From contig SHZW01000006.1 in assembly GCA_009692155.1 (NCBI GenBank), forward strand, positions 1-64,000: DNA of 64,000 nucleotides. The letters are read 5' to 3'. Source of the stretch: Nitrospiraceae bacterium. Its GTDB lineage: Bacteria > Nitrospirota > Nitrospiria > Nitrospirales > Nitrospiraceae. The position numbers and the translations under genes were made by a program. Positions 40,564 through 53,590 of this stretch are shown in pieces. Position 1 is the stretch's first letter; every line of letters begins with the position of its first letter. The notes below the pieces were generated by a model, which did not search any database, was not told the origin of the DNA, and saw only the letters and a program-made list of their open reading frames with translations.

Positions 40564-41032
40564 CCTGCTCTTTCATTGATATGCCTGCGGAATCGAGCAG
40601 GTCGCGCCCGACCAGAATCGGCGCTTTGAAATGAATGGCGAGCGCGATGGCGTCGGAGGACCGGCTGTCGAAAACTTTCGTTATGTCTTTCGTCGTAACG
40701 GAGAGCGCGCCGAAGTAGGTGCCGTCGTGCAGCGTAATGACGACCTGCGTCACCTTCGCACTCATCGCCGTCAGGATCGTGTGCATGAGATCGTGCGAGA
40801 GAGGCCGGGGCGTCTTCTCGCCGGTCAAGGCGCCGTGAATCGACAGGGCGACCGTCGGGTCCACAAAGACGGGAATCACTTTCTGCTCGGCTTTCAGCAG
40901 CACGACATGCCCGCGATCCGTGAGGCGCACCTCGACATGTTCGATCTTGACCTTGGGCGTCTCGGCCGCCAAACTGACAAGCGCCCCTCCGATTACCATT
41001 CCAATAGACAGAGCGAGAATGAGCTGTTTCAT
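40544..41032 (-). CDS. Exported bifunctional nuclease family protein (DUF151)
   Basis: A 162-aa protein. N-terminal hydrophobic segment with signal character (MKQLILALSIGMVIGG...SLAAE), then the BFN/DUF151 domain: LTDRGHVVLLKAEQKVIPVFVDP, RPLSHDLMHTIL, and SRSSDAIALAIHFKAPILV near the C-terminus. Related proteins cleave DNA and RNA in vitro, but an exported form would act in the periplasm; its role is unclear. ATG at 41032 with a GGGGGG ribosome site; the longer frame to 41188 overlaps the hydrolase gene. Confidence 0.82.
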   Translation of the reverse strand: MKQLILALSIGMVIGGALVSLAAETPKVKIEHVEVRLTDRGHVVLLKAEQKVIPVFVDPTVALSIHGALTGEKTPRPLSHDLMHTILTAMSAKVTQVVITLHDGTYFGALSVTTKDITKVFDSRSSDAIALAIHFKAPILVGRDLLDSAGISMKEQGGAGTL

Positions 41033-41043
41033 GGTGCCCCCCC

Positions 41044-41676
41044 TCATGCCCTGATATACGCGTTTTCGTCTTTTTCGAATCCGATCACGGTTTCGGCCCC
41101 ATGTCCTGTAATCACGCGTGTCTGTTCGTCCAGTGTGTACAGCCGTTCCCGGATCGAGCGTTCGATCGCATCGAAATCGCCGCCCCACAGATCGGTCCGG
41201 CCGATGGCCCCGCGAAACAGCGTGTCGCCGGCCAGCACGAGCTGCACCGACGGAAAATGAAAGCTCATCGAACCGGGCGTATGCCCCGGCGTATGCAGGG
41301 CGATGCCTTTGAGTTCGCCGACCTCGATCTGTTCTTCATCGCTCAGAAAATGCTCAGGCATGAGTGCCGGCGCCGAGGCTACGCCGAACAGCTTGCACTG
41401 GACGTCCAATTTTTCCCACAGCAGCTTGTCCTGCTCGTGGAGGCAGAGCGTTGCGCCGGTGGCCCGCTTCAACTCGCTTGAAGCCAGGAAATGATCGAAG
41501 TGCGCGTGCGTGTGCAGAATGCGCTCGACAATGAGGCCCAGACTCCGGACTTCATTGAGAATCTGCTCCACGGCTCCACCAGGATCCACCACGATGGCGC
41601 GCTTGGTGACCGGATCGCCGATGATGGAACAGTTGCAGCCCAACGGCGGCACCGGGAATGTTTTCACGATCATCAC
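41044..41676 (-). CDS. MBL-fold metallohydrolase (glyoxalase II-like)
   Basis: A 210-aa metallo-beta-lactamase-fold enzyme. Zinc ligands: THAHFDH (about 56-62), HTPGHTPG (about 130), the Asp of AGDTLFRGAIGRTDL (about 152) and terminal His in TGHGAE. Likely hydrolyses a thioester such as hydroxyacylglutathione or a related substrate; the family is broad. It ends 11 bp before the nuclease gene start on the same strand. Confidence 0.9.
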   Translation of the reverse strand: MMIVKTFPVPPLGCNCSIIGDPVTKRAIVVDPGGAVEQILNEVRSLGLIVERILHTHAHFDHFLASSELKRATGATLCLHEQDKLLWEKLDVQCKLFGVASAPALMPEHFLSDEEQIEVGELKGIALHTPGHTPGSMSFHFPSVQLVLAGDTLFRGAIGRTDLWGGDFDAIERSIRERLYTLDEQTRVITGHGAETVIGFEKDENAYIRA

Positions 41677-41712
41677 GACCTCATGCTATCGCCCGTGCAC
41701 GGAGTTGGCAAG

Positions 41713-42369
41713 TCATGGACCGGCCGACGGCTCGCCGGACTGCGCCATCCAGAGCACTTCCGTGTCGGCGATCGTCCAGACCCTGCCGCGCCGGTTCAGC
41801 CACACCAGGAAACCTCCGCCCGTGCCGTCCAGACGTTCTTCTTCCACGTAGACCAGGGCTTGATCCTCACGCCGGGTAAACCCGACGCGTGAGAATCGCA
41901 GGAGCCCGATGGTCGAACGGGGCGCCTGGATGCGGCGCCGGTTGGCGGCGGGGATCGGCGCGAGCGACACCTCCGGTTCTTCCGGAACTCCGCCCCGCAC
42001 AAAGCGGTACGGGACGCCGAAGTTGAACTTCCCGTCGAGCCGGGATGGCGCCTTCAGCTTAAACAGAAAATCATCCAGCAAGACGGGCGGCAGCCTGTTC
42101 TCGAAGATCTCCTCTTCCTCCAGGGACTCCCGGCTCAGATATTCCCGCTCGTTCTTCTCCGCCTGCGAGACGGTCAGCCGCTCGATGACGACCATTGTCG
42201 TTCGGGAGGTGAGAAACTTGTCCCGCACCACCAGATCGTAGAGAGGATACTCTTCCGCCGGGACAGCCGTCGGTTGTTTCCCGACCAGGTCTGCGGCTTC
42301 GAGGCTCAATGGAATCCCCAGCACCAACACGATGGCGAGGGAGAAACCCATCCGTTCAGCAATCAGCAT
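41713..42369 (-). CDS. Exported protein of unknown function
   Basis: A 218-aa protein with a signal peptide (about 1-25, ending LSLEAAD). The rest is mixed alpha/beta with an acidic stretch ESLEEEEIF and a C-terminal part IGLLRFSRVGFTRREDQALVYVEEER resembling secreted proteins with a terminal TRVGFN-like motif. I recognise no named family. It lies 36 bp before the hydrolase gene in the same direction and is divergent from the SUMF1 gene at 42428. Confidence 0.7.
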   Translation of the reverse strand: MLIAERMGFSLAIVLVLGIPLSLEAADLVGKQPTAVPAEEYPLYDLVVRDKFLTSRTTMVVIERLTVSQAEKNEREYLSRESLEEEEIFENRLPPVLLDDFLFKLKAPSRLDGKFNFGVPYRFVRGGVPEEPEVSLAPIPAANRRRIQAPRSTIGLLRFSRVGFTRREDQALVYVEEERLDGTGGGFLVWLNRRGRVWTIADTEVLWMAQSGEPSAGP

Positions 42370-42427
42370 AGGGGCAGGATAACGTGGCTGGCGGCCTTTT
42401 CCAACATCCTGCTACAATCCCGTCCTA

Positions 42428-43339
42428 ATGCGTCTCGTATGGGCCTTGGTACTGAGCAGCGTCATTCTGGCGACGACCGGCACCTCGCGCGTCGTGGCTC
42501 AATCGTCGCCCGTGGCGCCTCCCGTCGCGGAAGGCATGTCGAAAAACCTGCCCGGCCGCCTGGCCGGCATCGCCGGCCACGTCACGCCCTCGCCGGCTGT
42601 CACGATTGCAGCCGGCCGGTTCCTGATGGGTTCGATCCGCGTGGACGACGATCCCTATGGACTGCAGACTCAGTACGACGATACGGAACTGCCGCAGCAT
42701 AAAGTCTGGCTCGATGCGTACGACATCGACCGGGACGAAGTCAGTCTCGGCGAATACCTCGCGTTCCTCCGCCGCGACCAGCGGAGCGTGTCGGAGGAAT
42801 TGCAACGGCTTATCTGGCACATGATCACCGTCCACGCGGCGACCGACGAGGGGCTGGCCCGCTGGCCGGCGCTCTACGTCACGTGGATCGAAGCGGCGGA
42901 TTTCTGCCATTCAATCGGCAAACGTTTGCCGACCGAGGCCGAATGGGAAAAGGCCGCGCGCGGGACGGCAGGCAATCTCTTTCCCTGGGGCGCACAGGCG
43001 CCGACGACCGGCCTGGCGATGTTCGACCAGTATCACGTCCATGAAATTCCGCTCGTGCAGGTGGTCAGCAGCGGCGACAAGGGACGCAGCCCCTACGGCG
43101 TGCATCACATGGCCGGGAACGTGGCCGAGTGGGTGCAGGACTGGTTCGGCTTCGACTACTATGCCATCACGCCGGATCGGAATCCGCCGGGCCCCGGTGT
43201 CAGCCGCTATAAAGGCGTGCGTGGCGGTTCCTGGAAGAGCAAACCGATGATGCTGCGGACTGCCACGCGCAGCGGCGCCTTGCCCGACCAACGCTCTCCG
43301 ACCATCGGTTTCCGTTGCGCGAAGTCCATGCCGAAATAA
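42428..43339 (+). CDS. Exported SUMF1/FGE-fold protein
   Basis: A 303-aa protein with a signal peptide (about 1-25, RVVAQ), then the SUMF1 fold: AGRFLMGSIRVDDDPYG, YDIDRDEVSLGEYLAFL, RLPTEAEWEKAARG, GNVAEWVQDWFG, GVRGGSW and terminal IGFRCAKS. The catalytic Cys pair of FGE is missing. Third member of the family in this window, but soluble periplasmic rather than anchored. A TACAAT box lies 10 bp before the ATG with no clear -35. Confidence 0.84.
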   Translation: MRLVWALVLSSVILATTGTSRVVAQSSPVAPPVAEGMSKNLPGRLAGIAGHVTPSPAVTIAAGRFLMGSIRVDDDPYGLQTQYDDTELPQHKVWLDAYDIDRDEVSLGEYLAFLRRDQRSVSEELQRLIWHMITVHAATDEGLARWPALYVTWIEAADFCHSIGKRLPTEAEWEKAARGTAGNLFPWGAQAPTTGLAMFDQYHVHEIPLVQVVSSGDKGRSPYGVHHMAGNVAEWVQDWFGFDYYAITPDRNPPGPGVSRYKGVRGGSWKSKPMMLRTATRSGALPDQRSPTIGFRCAKSMPK

Positions 43340-43420
43340 TAAGGCATTTGAATACCCGAGGTTCCCCATGACACGTCGGAGTTCCTATGCTACAGTTAAG
43401 CGCGTTGTGCTGGGAGTCTC

Positions 43421-43913
43421 ATGATTCGCGCTGCCTATAAACTGCTACAAGTCATCAGCTCCTAGACCGAACCGGGCCAGATCAGCCTGGGGTTTGCGTT
43501 CGCTCTCATTGCCGGATTCACGCCGCTGGTCAGCCTGCATAATGTATTGGTGCTGTTTCTCATTCTGGTCCTGCGGGTCAATCTGTCGGCTTTTTTCCTC
43601 GGCCTGGCTTTTTTTCTCCGGCCTCGCCTACCTGCTCGACTCGGTTTTCCATCGCATCGGCCTGGCCGTCCTGACGGCCGGCCCGTTGGAAGGACTCTGG
43701 ACGGCATTCTACAATTCGACGCTCTGGCGTCTGGAGCGGTTCAATAATTCGATCGTGATGGGCAGCCTGGTCGTCTCACTGGTTTTGTTCGTACCCTTCT
43801 ATCTGCTCTCCAACAAACTGATTCTCAAATACCGTGAGCATTTCCTCGCGTGGGTCCAGAAGACGAAGCTGGCCCACGTGCTGAACATCCTCCGCTACGG
43901 AGGAGATGTATGA
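43421..43913 (+). pseudogene. TIGR03546 membrane protein, interrupted
   Basis: Conceptually repaired, this is a ~164-aa membrane protein: MIRAAYKLLQVISS, then an in-frame TAG (43463-43465), TEPGQISLGFAFALIAGFTP..., then a frame change at a run of seven T (~43608-43616), then SGLAYLLDSVFHRIG... to the end LNILRYGGDV. It matches TIGR03546, which usually precedes a TIGR03545 gene, as here (4-nt ATGA overlap). Two lesions suggest a pseudogene or sequencing error; polymerase slippage at T7 could explain only the second. Confidence 0.75.
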
Positions 43914-45724
43914 CGGGCGATCGCACGCCGGCCGCTCCCGCCGCTCCGCCGAAATCTCCACAGCAGCCGGACGGTGCCAGCCGCTGGATTCGCTGGCCGG
44001 GCGTGATCGCCTTCACAGTCGTCACGGTGCTGCTCGCCGCCGTCTGGTGGCTTTTAGTGGATGGCCTGATCGAATGCGTGATCGAACGCACCGGCACCCA
44101 GGCGGTCGGCGCCAAAGTGGAACTGGCCGCAGCCGACCTCACCCTCATCTCCCTCGGATTGACCCTGACCGGGTTGCAAGTCACGGACCCGGACGCGCCG
44201 ATGACGAATGCCGTCGAGGTGTCGCGCATTAGTTTCCTGATGGACGGACTCAATCTGCTTCGCCGGAAAATCATCATCAACGACATGACCGTGGACGGGG
44301 TTCGCTTCGGTACGCCGCGCAAGACCTCCGGCGCGATCGGCAAGCAGGAACCTGGAGTCGTACAGAAGGCCGCCAGGACCAAATTCGTGCTGCCCTCTGC
44401 GCAGATCCCCGACGTGAAAGAGATTCTGGCGAAAGAAGAGTTGCAGTCGCTGAAGCTGGCCGAGTCCCTCCGCGCGGACATTCAAGCCGAACAGGACCGA
44501 TGGAAGCAGCAGATGGCCGAACTGCCGAACAAAGCGAAATTCGACGACTACAAGCAGCGCCTCGACAAAGTGAAATCCTCCGGGAATGGCGGACTCGGCG
44601 GCATCGTCGGCGGCGCCGGTGAAGCGGCTTCCATCCAGAAGGACATCAGCCAGGACATCGACAAGATCACGGCAGCAAAGAAGACTTTCGAGGGCAATCT
44701 TGTCCAGCTTCGCAAGCGGCTCGACGAAGCGACCAAGGCTCCGGAAGAAGACCTGCGCCGCATCCGGGACAAATACGCCCTCTCGCCGCAGGGCCTCGCC
44801 AACATGAGCAGCGCGCTGATCGATGGACCGCTCGGCGACAGGATCGAAACCGCCCTGCGGTGGTACGCCAAACTGCAGCCCTACCTGCAATCAAGCGGCG
44901 AACGCAAAGGGAACGCGGAAGTGGTGAAACCGCTACGCGGTAATGGCGTGGACGTGCGGTTCAAGGAACAGGCGCCGCTGCCGGACTTTCTGATCCGCAC
45001 GGCGAAGATCGGGCTGGACCTCGCCGCGGGCCTCGTGTCCGGCACCATCCGCAACATCACACCGGACCAGCCGGTTCTCGGAACTCCAACCACGTTCGAA
45101 TTTTCAGGAGACAAACTGACAGGCGTGCAGTCCCTGAAACTCAATGGCGAGATCAACCGCGTTGACCCGGCGAAGCCGCACGATGCGGCTGCGCTGAATG
45201 TCCGCGGGTACCGCCTCTTGAACCTCGCCCTGTCCACCGATGACAGTTTGCCCGTCTCCGTGAAAGAAGCCTGGACGGATCTCGATCTCAAGGCCGACTT
45301 GCGCGGCGAGGCGCTGGATGCAGACCTGGCAGCCACCCTGCAGTCGGTCCGGATCACCACCGGCACCAAGCCTGACGCGGGCGCCGTGGCCAAAGCCGTG
45401 GCGGCAGCACTGTCCGATGTCAAATCCTTGCACGTAAAGGCCGATATCACCGGCACCGTCAAACAATATGATGTCCGTTTGTCGTCCGACCTCGACCAGG
45501 TGTTGAAACAAGCGCTCGGCAAGCAGATGCAGGAACAGGTGAACAAGTTTGAAGGACAATTGCGGACGGCCATCGCCGAGAAGGTCAACAAACCGCTCGG
45601 CGATCTCAAATCCAGCTTCGGCGGTCTCACCGGAATCGGCGACGAGCTCAATGCCCGCCTTCAGCAGGCTGGCGGCCTGACCGAGGGCGGCGGCAGTCCA
45701 GGCGGCTTGAAGTTGCCCTTCTAA
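43910..45724 (+). CDS. TIGR03545 family protein
   Basis: A 604-aa protein: Pro-rich cytosolic N-terminus, one TM (about 32-50), then a long periplasmic region with AsmA-like beta parts (VTDPDAPMTNAVEVSRISFLMD...INDMTVDGVRFGT), a coiled-coil (about 165-285) and a C-terminal region ending GGGSPGGLKLPF. TIGR03545 is a conserved bacterial family found next to TIGR03546; role unknown, perhaps in the envelope. The ATG overlaps the upstream stop and follows GGAGGAG. Confidence 0.85.
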   Translation: MTGDRTPAAPAAPPKSPQQPDGASRWIRWPGVIAFTVVTVLLAAVWWLLVDGLIECVIERTGTQAVGAKVELAAADLTLISLGLTLTGLQVTDPDAPMTNAVEVSRISFLMDGLNLLRRKIIINDMTVDGVRFGTPRKTSGAIGKQEPGVVQKAARTKFVLPSAQIPDVKEILAKEELQSLKLAESLRADIQAEQDRWKQQMAELPNKAKFDDYKQRLDKVKSSGNGGLGGIVGGAGEAASIQKDISQDIDKITAAKKTFEGNLVQLRKRLDEATKAPEEDLRRIRDKYALSPQGLANMSSALIDGPLGDRIETALRWYAKLQPYLQSSGERKGNAEVVKPLRGNGVDVRFKEQAPLPDFLIRTAKIGLDLAAGLVSGTIRNITPDQPVLGTPTTFEFSGDKLTGVQSLKLNGEINRVDPAKPHDAAALNVRGYRLLNLALSTDDSLPVSVKEAWTDLDLKADLRGEALDADLAATLQSVRITTGTKPDAGAVAKAVAAALSDVKSLHVKADITGTVKQYDVRLSSDLDQVLKQALGKQMQEQVNKFEGQLRTAIAEKVNKPLGDLKSSFGGLTGIGDELNARLQQAGGLTEGGGSPGGLKLPF

Positions 45725-45742
45725 TCCGGACTCGACGACATC

Positions 45743-47237
45743 ATGGGCCTTTCCACCAGCATCCACGAAATCAAAACACTGGTCCTCTCCTCCCACCCCG
45801 TCATCGCCATTGAAACAGTCGAAGAAGAGCGCGTCCGTTCGCTTCTGCTGTCGGTCAGCAAGCAAACGCAGATGCCGCTGTTCGAATGGTCCATGACACG
45901 AGGATTTTCCCGGGCCGAGATGTCCTCACCGATCAACCGGACGATCGCGTCGCCGTCCACCCTACTGACGCACCTGGAGGGGCTCCGCCCGCAAATCATT
46001 GTGCTCTTGAAGGACTTCTCCCGCCACCTGGATGAAGCCGCGCATGCCCGCCTGTTCCGCGAGGTGGCGGAGCAGTTCGCCAAAAAACGGTCGACCGCCG
46101 TGCTGGTGAGCGACACGGTGCAACTCCCGAACGAGATCGAAGCCCCTCACCGTCCGCTACCGCTTGCAGTTGCCGGATCACGAAGAGTTGGGGGTTGTGG
46201 TCACGAGCGTACTCGAATCGATCGGCAATAAAGCTCCTCGCGGGAAGGATCTCTCGTCCCAGGACCGCGACGAGCTGCTGCGGGCCCTGAACGGCCTGAC
46301 GCTGAACCAGGCGCGGCAGGCCATCTCGCACGCCATTCTCGAAGACGGCGCCCTCACCCCGCGCGCCGTGCAAGGCGTGCTCGACCGCAAGGCCCAGATG
46401 ATCAAGGAAGGCGGTTTGCTGGAATATTACCCGCTGGCGGACAACCGCTTCGAACTGGGCGGGTTCGCAAATTTAAAAGCCTGGCTGCAGCGCGCCTACC
46501 TGGGATTCAGCCCGGAGGCCAGGGCGCTGAACCTGGCGCCGCCGCGCGGCATCCTGCTCGTCGGCGTTCCCGGTTGCGGCAAGTCGCTGGCCTGCAAAGT
46601 CATTGCCCGCGATTGGAAGCTGCCGCTGATCAAACTCGATGCCGGACGGCTCTTCGACAAATTCGTCGGCGAATCCGAGAAAAACTTCCGCAAGGCGGTC
46701 GCCATGGCCGAATCCATGGCTCCGGTCGTCTTCTGGATCGACGAAATCGAAAAAGGCATGGTGTCGGCTGGAAGCGGCGAGGCCGATGCGGGGCTCGGCC
46801 GGCGACTGTTCGGCGCGTTTCTGACCTGGCTGCAGGAGAAAAAACAGGAAGTGTTCGTCGTGGCGACGGCCAACGACCTCTCCGTCCTGCCGCCTGAATT
46901 ATTGCGGAAGGGCCGCTTCGACGAGATTTTCTTCGTGGATTTGCCGAACGAGGAAGAACGAACCGCGATTCTCAAAATTCAGCTCGGCCTGCGCAAGCAG
47001 AACGCCGCGACGTTCGAGCTCAAAACCATCGTGCCGGCCTGCGACGGGTCCAGCGGCGCCGAGATCGAACAGGCCGTCGTCGCGTCGCTCTACCGTGCGC
47101 TGTCAAAGAAACAACCGCTCGACACCGCCCTGCTCCTGGAGGAACTCCGCCAGACCGTGCCGCTTTCCGTGTCACGCCGCGAAGACATCGCACGGCTCCG
47201 CGACACGGCGAAGGGCCGTTTCGTCAACGTACGCTGA
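45743..47237 (+). pseudogene. AAA+ ATPase (Ycf46-like), frameshifted
   Basis: Two frames make one protein of ~497 aa. The first (from 45743) gives MGLSTSIHEIKTLVLSSHP... to LPNEIEA; the second continues LTVRYRLQLPDHEEL... to GRFVNVR (47237). The break is one extra C in gaagcccctcacc (~46142-46147). The C-terminal AAA+ domain is intact: Walker A GVPGCGKSLACK, Walker B VFWIDEIEKG, sensor 1 VVATAND and arginine-finger region LLRKGRFDEIFF. This matches the Ycf46-type ATPases. A true frameshift, or a sequencing error, are both possible; the second half could be translated alone from 46164. Confidence 0.78.
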
Positions 47238-47291
47238 CCACCACTACAGCCTGGCTCTTGGCTGACACTCCCTGTGCCTCATGAGTTTTCT

Positions 47292-47417
47292 GCAGGCTGT
47301 TCAAAAAGCCCGTTCAGTAAGGCCGCAGCGAGCGAGAGCCCGAGGCGTATGTTTTTCGGTACGTTGAGGGTTCGAGCGATGCGAGAACGAAGCTGGCGGG
47401 GTTTTTCAACAGCCTGC
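47292..47417. repeat. Palindromic intergenic element (MITE-like) at the gltD 3' end
   Basis: Terminal arms 47292-47312 and 47397-47417 are 21-bp inverted repeats with two mismatches. The interior is also partly self-complementary around gcgtatgtttttcggtacgttg. I recall very similar elements scattered through Nitrospira genomes (not verified). The right arm supplies the last codons (AGC) and the TGA of gltD at 47406-47408. Confidence 0.75.
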
Positions 47418-48839
47418 TTTGGCCGACTTGCCGGCTTTGAGGTATGCATCCACGCCCGCGGCCATCTTGCGGCCTTCGGCAATCGCCCACACGATGAGGG
47501 ACTGGCCGCGCCTGGTGTCCCCGCCGGCAAAGACCCCCTCCACGCTGCTCATGAAACGCTCGTCCGCGGCGACGTTGCCCCGCGCGTCGTACTTGACGCC
47601 GAGGCTGTCGAGCAGGCCGTTCTTGACCGGGCCGGTAAAGCCCATCGCGAGCAGCACAAGATCCACATCCATCTCGAACTCGGTGCCGGGCATCGGCGTG
47701 AACTTGCCGTTCTCGAACGCCACTCGGTGCGCGTGCAGTTTCGTGACCTGCCCGTTGCGGCCGGTAAATTTGGTGGTCGACACGCTCCACTGGCGATCGC
47801 ACCCTTCTTCATGCGCATGCGACGTCCGGAGCTGCATCGGCCAGAGCGGCCAGGGCGTGGAGCCGGCCCGCTGCTGCGGAGGCTCCGGCAGCAACTCGAA
47901 CTGGTGCACGGCGCTGCACTCCTGCCGGTGCGTCGTGCCCAGGCAGTCCGACCCCGTATCGCCGCCGCCGATGATGACGACCTTCTTGCCCTTAGCCGTG
48001 ATCGGTTCATCAGTGATTTTGTCGCCGGCGCCGCGCTTGTTCTGTTGCATCAAAAAATCCATCGCGGGATGGATGCCGTTGAGTTCGCGCCCCGGTATCG
48101 GCAACTCACGCGCCTGTTCGGCGCCCATGGCCAGACAGACCGCATCGTACCGTCCGCGTAAGTCTTCTCCACTGATGTCCTTGCCGACCGTGACACCTGT
48201 TTTGAACTCGACTCCTTCGGCCCGCATCTGCTCCAGCCGGCGGTCGATCACCTCTTTTTCCATTTTGAAATCCGGAATGCCGTAGCGGAGCAGCCCGCCG
48301 ATCCGGTCGGCCTTCTCGTAGACCGTCACGCTGTGCCCGGCGCGCGCCAGTTGCTGGGCCGCGGCCAGGCCGGCCGGGCCGGAGCCGATGATCGCCACGG
48401 TTTTACCCGTCCGCGACACGGACAGGACCGGCTGCACCCAGCCCTCGTCAAATCCTTTGTCAATGATGTTCCACTCGATGACGCGGATGGACACCGGATC
48501 GCTGTTGATTCCGAGCACGCAGGCCGATTCGCAGGGCGCGGGGCAGAGCCGCCCGGTGAATTCCGGGAAATTATTCGTCGTATGCAGCGCCTTCAGCGCA
48601 TCCTGCCAGCGGCCGCGATGAACGAGATCGTTCCATTCGGGAATCAAATTGACGACCGGACAGCCGTGCGTGCTCTGGCAGAACGGCACGCCGCAGTCCA
48701 TGCAGCGCGCGCCTTGTGTCTGAAGCTTGTCGTCCGCAAAGGGCTCGTAAAACTCCTTCCAGTCCCGAAGGCGCAGCTCGACCGGTCGGCGCTTGGGGCC
48801 TTCACGGGCGAATTTTATGAAGCCTTTAGCGTCAGCCAT
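47406..48839 (-). CDS. gltD: Glutamate synthase small subunit
   Basis: A 477-aa flavoprotein passing electrons from NADPH to GltB. N-terminal iron-sulfur domain with CMDCGVPFC and CPAPCESACVLG (two 4Fe-4S binding regions), FAD motif GSGPAGLAAAQQLARAGH (about 153), and the NADPH motif VVIIGGGDTGSDCLG. ATG at 48839 with GGGGAAAG upstream. It follows gltB on the same strand, separated by a heptamer repeat. Its last three residues come from a palindromic repeat, a sign that the element landed at the end of the gene. Confidence 0.96.
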   Translation of the reverse strand: MADAKGFIKFAREGPKRRPVELRLRDWKEFYEPFADDKLQTQGARCMDCGVPFCQSTHGCPVVNLIPEWNDLVHRGRWQDALKALHTTNNFPEFTGRLCPAPCESACVLGINSDPVSIRVIEWNIIDKGFDEGWVQPVLSVSRTGKTVAIIGSGPAGLAAAQQLARAGHSVTVYEKADRIGGLLRYGIPDFKMEKEVIDRRLEQMRAEGVEFKTGVTVGKDISGEDLRGRYDAVCLAMGAEQARELPIPGRELNGIHPAMDFLMQQNKRGAGDKITDEPITAKGKKVVIIGGGDTGSDCLGTTHRQECSAVHQFELLPEPPQQRAGSTPWPLWPMQLRTSHAHEEGCDRQWSVSTTKFTGRNGQVTKLHAHRVAFENGKFTPMPGTEFEMDVDLVLLAMGFTGPVKNGLLDSLGVKYDARGNVAADERFMSSVEGVFAGGDTRRGQSLIVWAIAEGRKMAAGVDAYLKAGKSAKAGC

Positions 48840-48864
48840 TCTTTCCCCAGTCTTTTCTCTTTCA

Positions 48865-48892
48865 GAAACTTCTTACTTCTTACTTTTTACTT

Positions 48893-48906
<14 letters not shown>
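48865..48906. repeat. Heptamer-repeat element 4 (cttactt units) between gltB and gltD
   Basis: Six phased units gaaactt, cttactt, cttactt, tttactt, ttaactt, tttactt. Only one arm is present, without a complementary partner. The gltB stop codon (48893-48895) lies in the fifth unit, and the last residues QVKS of GltB are repeat-encoded. Confidence 0.8.
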
Positions 48907-53434
<4,528 letters not shown>

Positions 53435-53468
53435 TTTGGTTGTGAAACCCCGCGTGTGATTTTTTCTC

Positions 53469-53498
53469 AACTTACCGGACGCCATGCAAATCTGTCAA
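53469..53498 (-). promoter_or_regulatory. Probable gltB promoter
   Basis: On the minus strand, TTGACA (53493-53498), 18 nt, then TAAGTT (53469-53474). The start of transcription near 53462 would leave a ~28-nt leader before the ATG at 53434. This placement supports 53434 rather than 53485 as the gltB start. Confidence 0.4.
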
Positions 53499-53555
53499 GC
53501 CAAGAACTTCTCCGAACTACGCAATTCCGAACGTTAAAACCCTCATTTCCGATGC

Positions 53556-53584
53556 TTGACAACGACCGGGCCCTTCCCTAGACT
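53556..53584 (+). promoter_or_regulatory. Sigma70 promoter of the polyprenyl synthase gene
   Basis: TTGACA (53556-53561), exactly 17 nt, then TAGACT (53579-53584). The predicted transcription start is at about 53591, coinciding with the first ATG of the gene, so that start would be leaderless; the ATG at 53627 would have a 36-nt leader. Confidence 0.6.
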
Positions 53585-53590
53585 CGCCGC

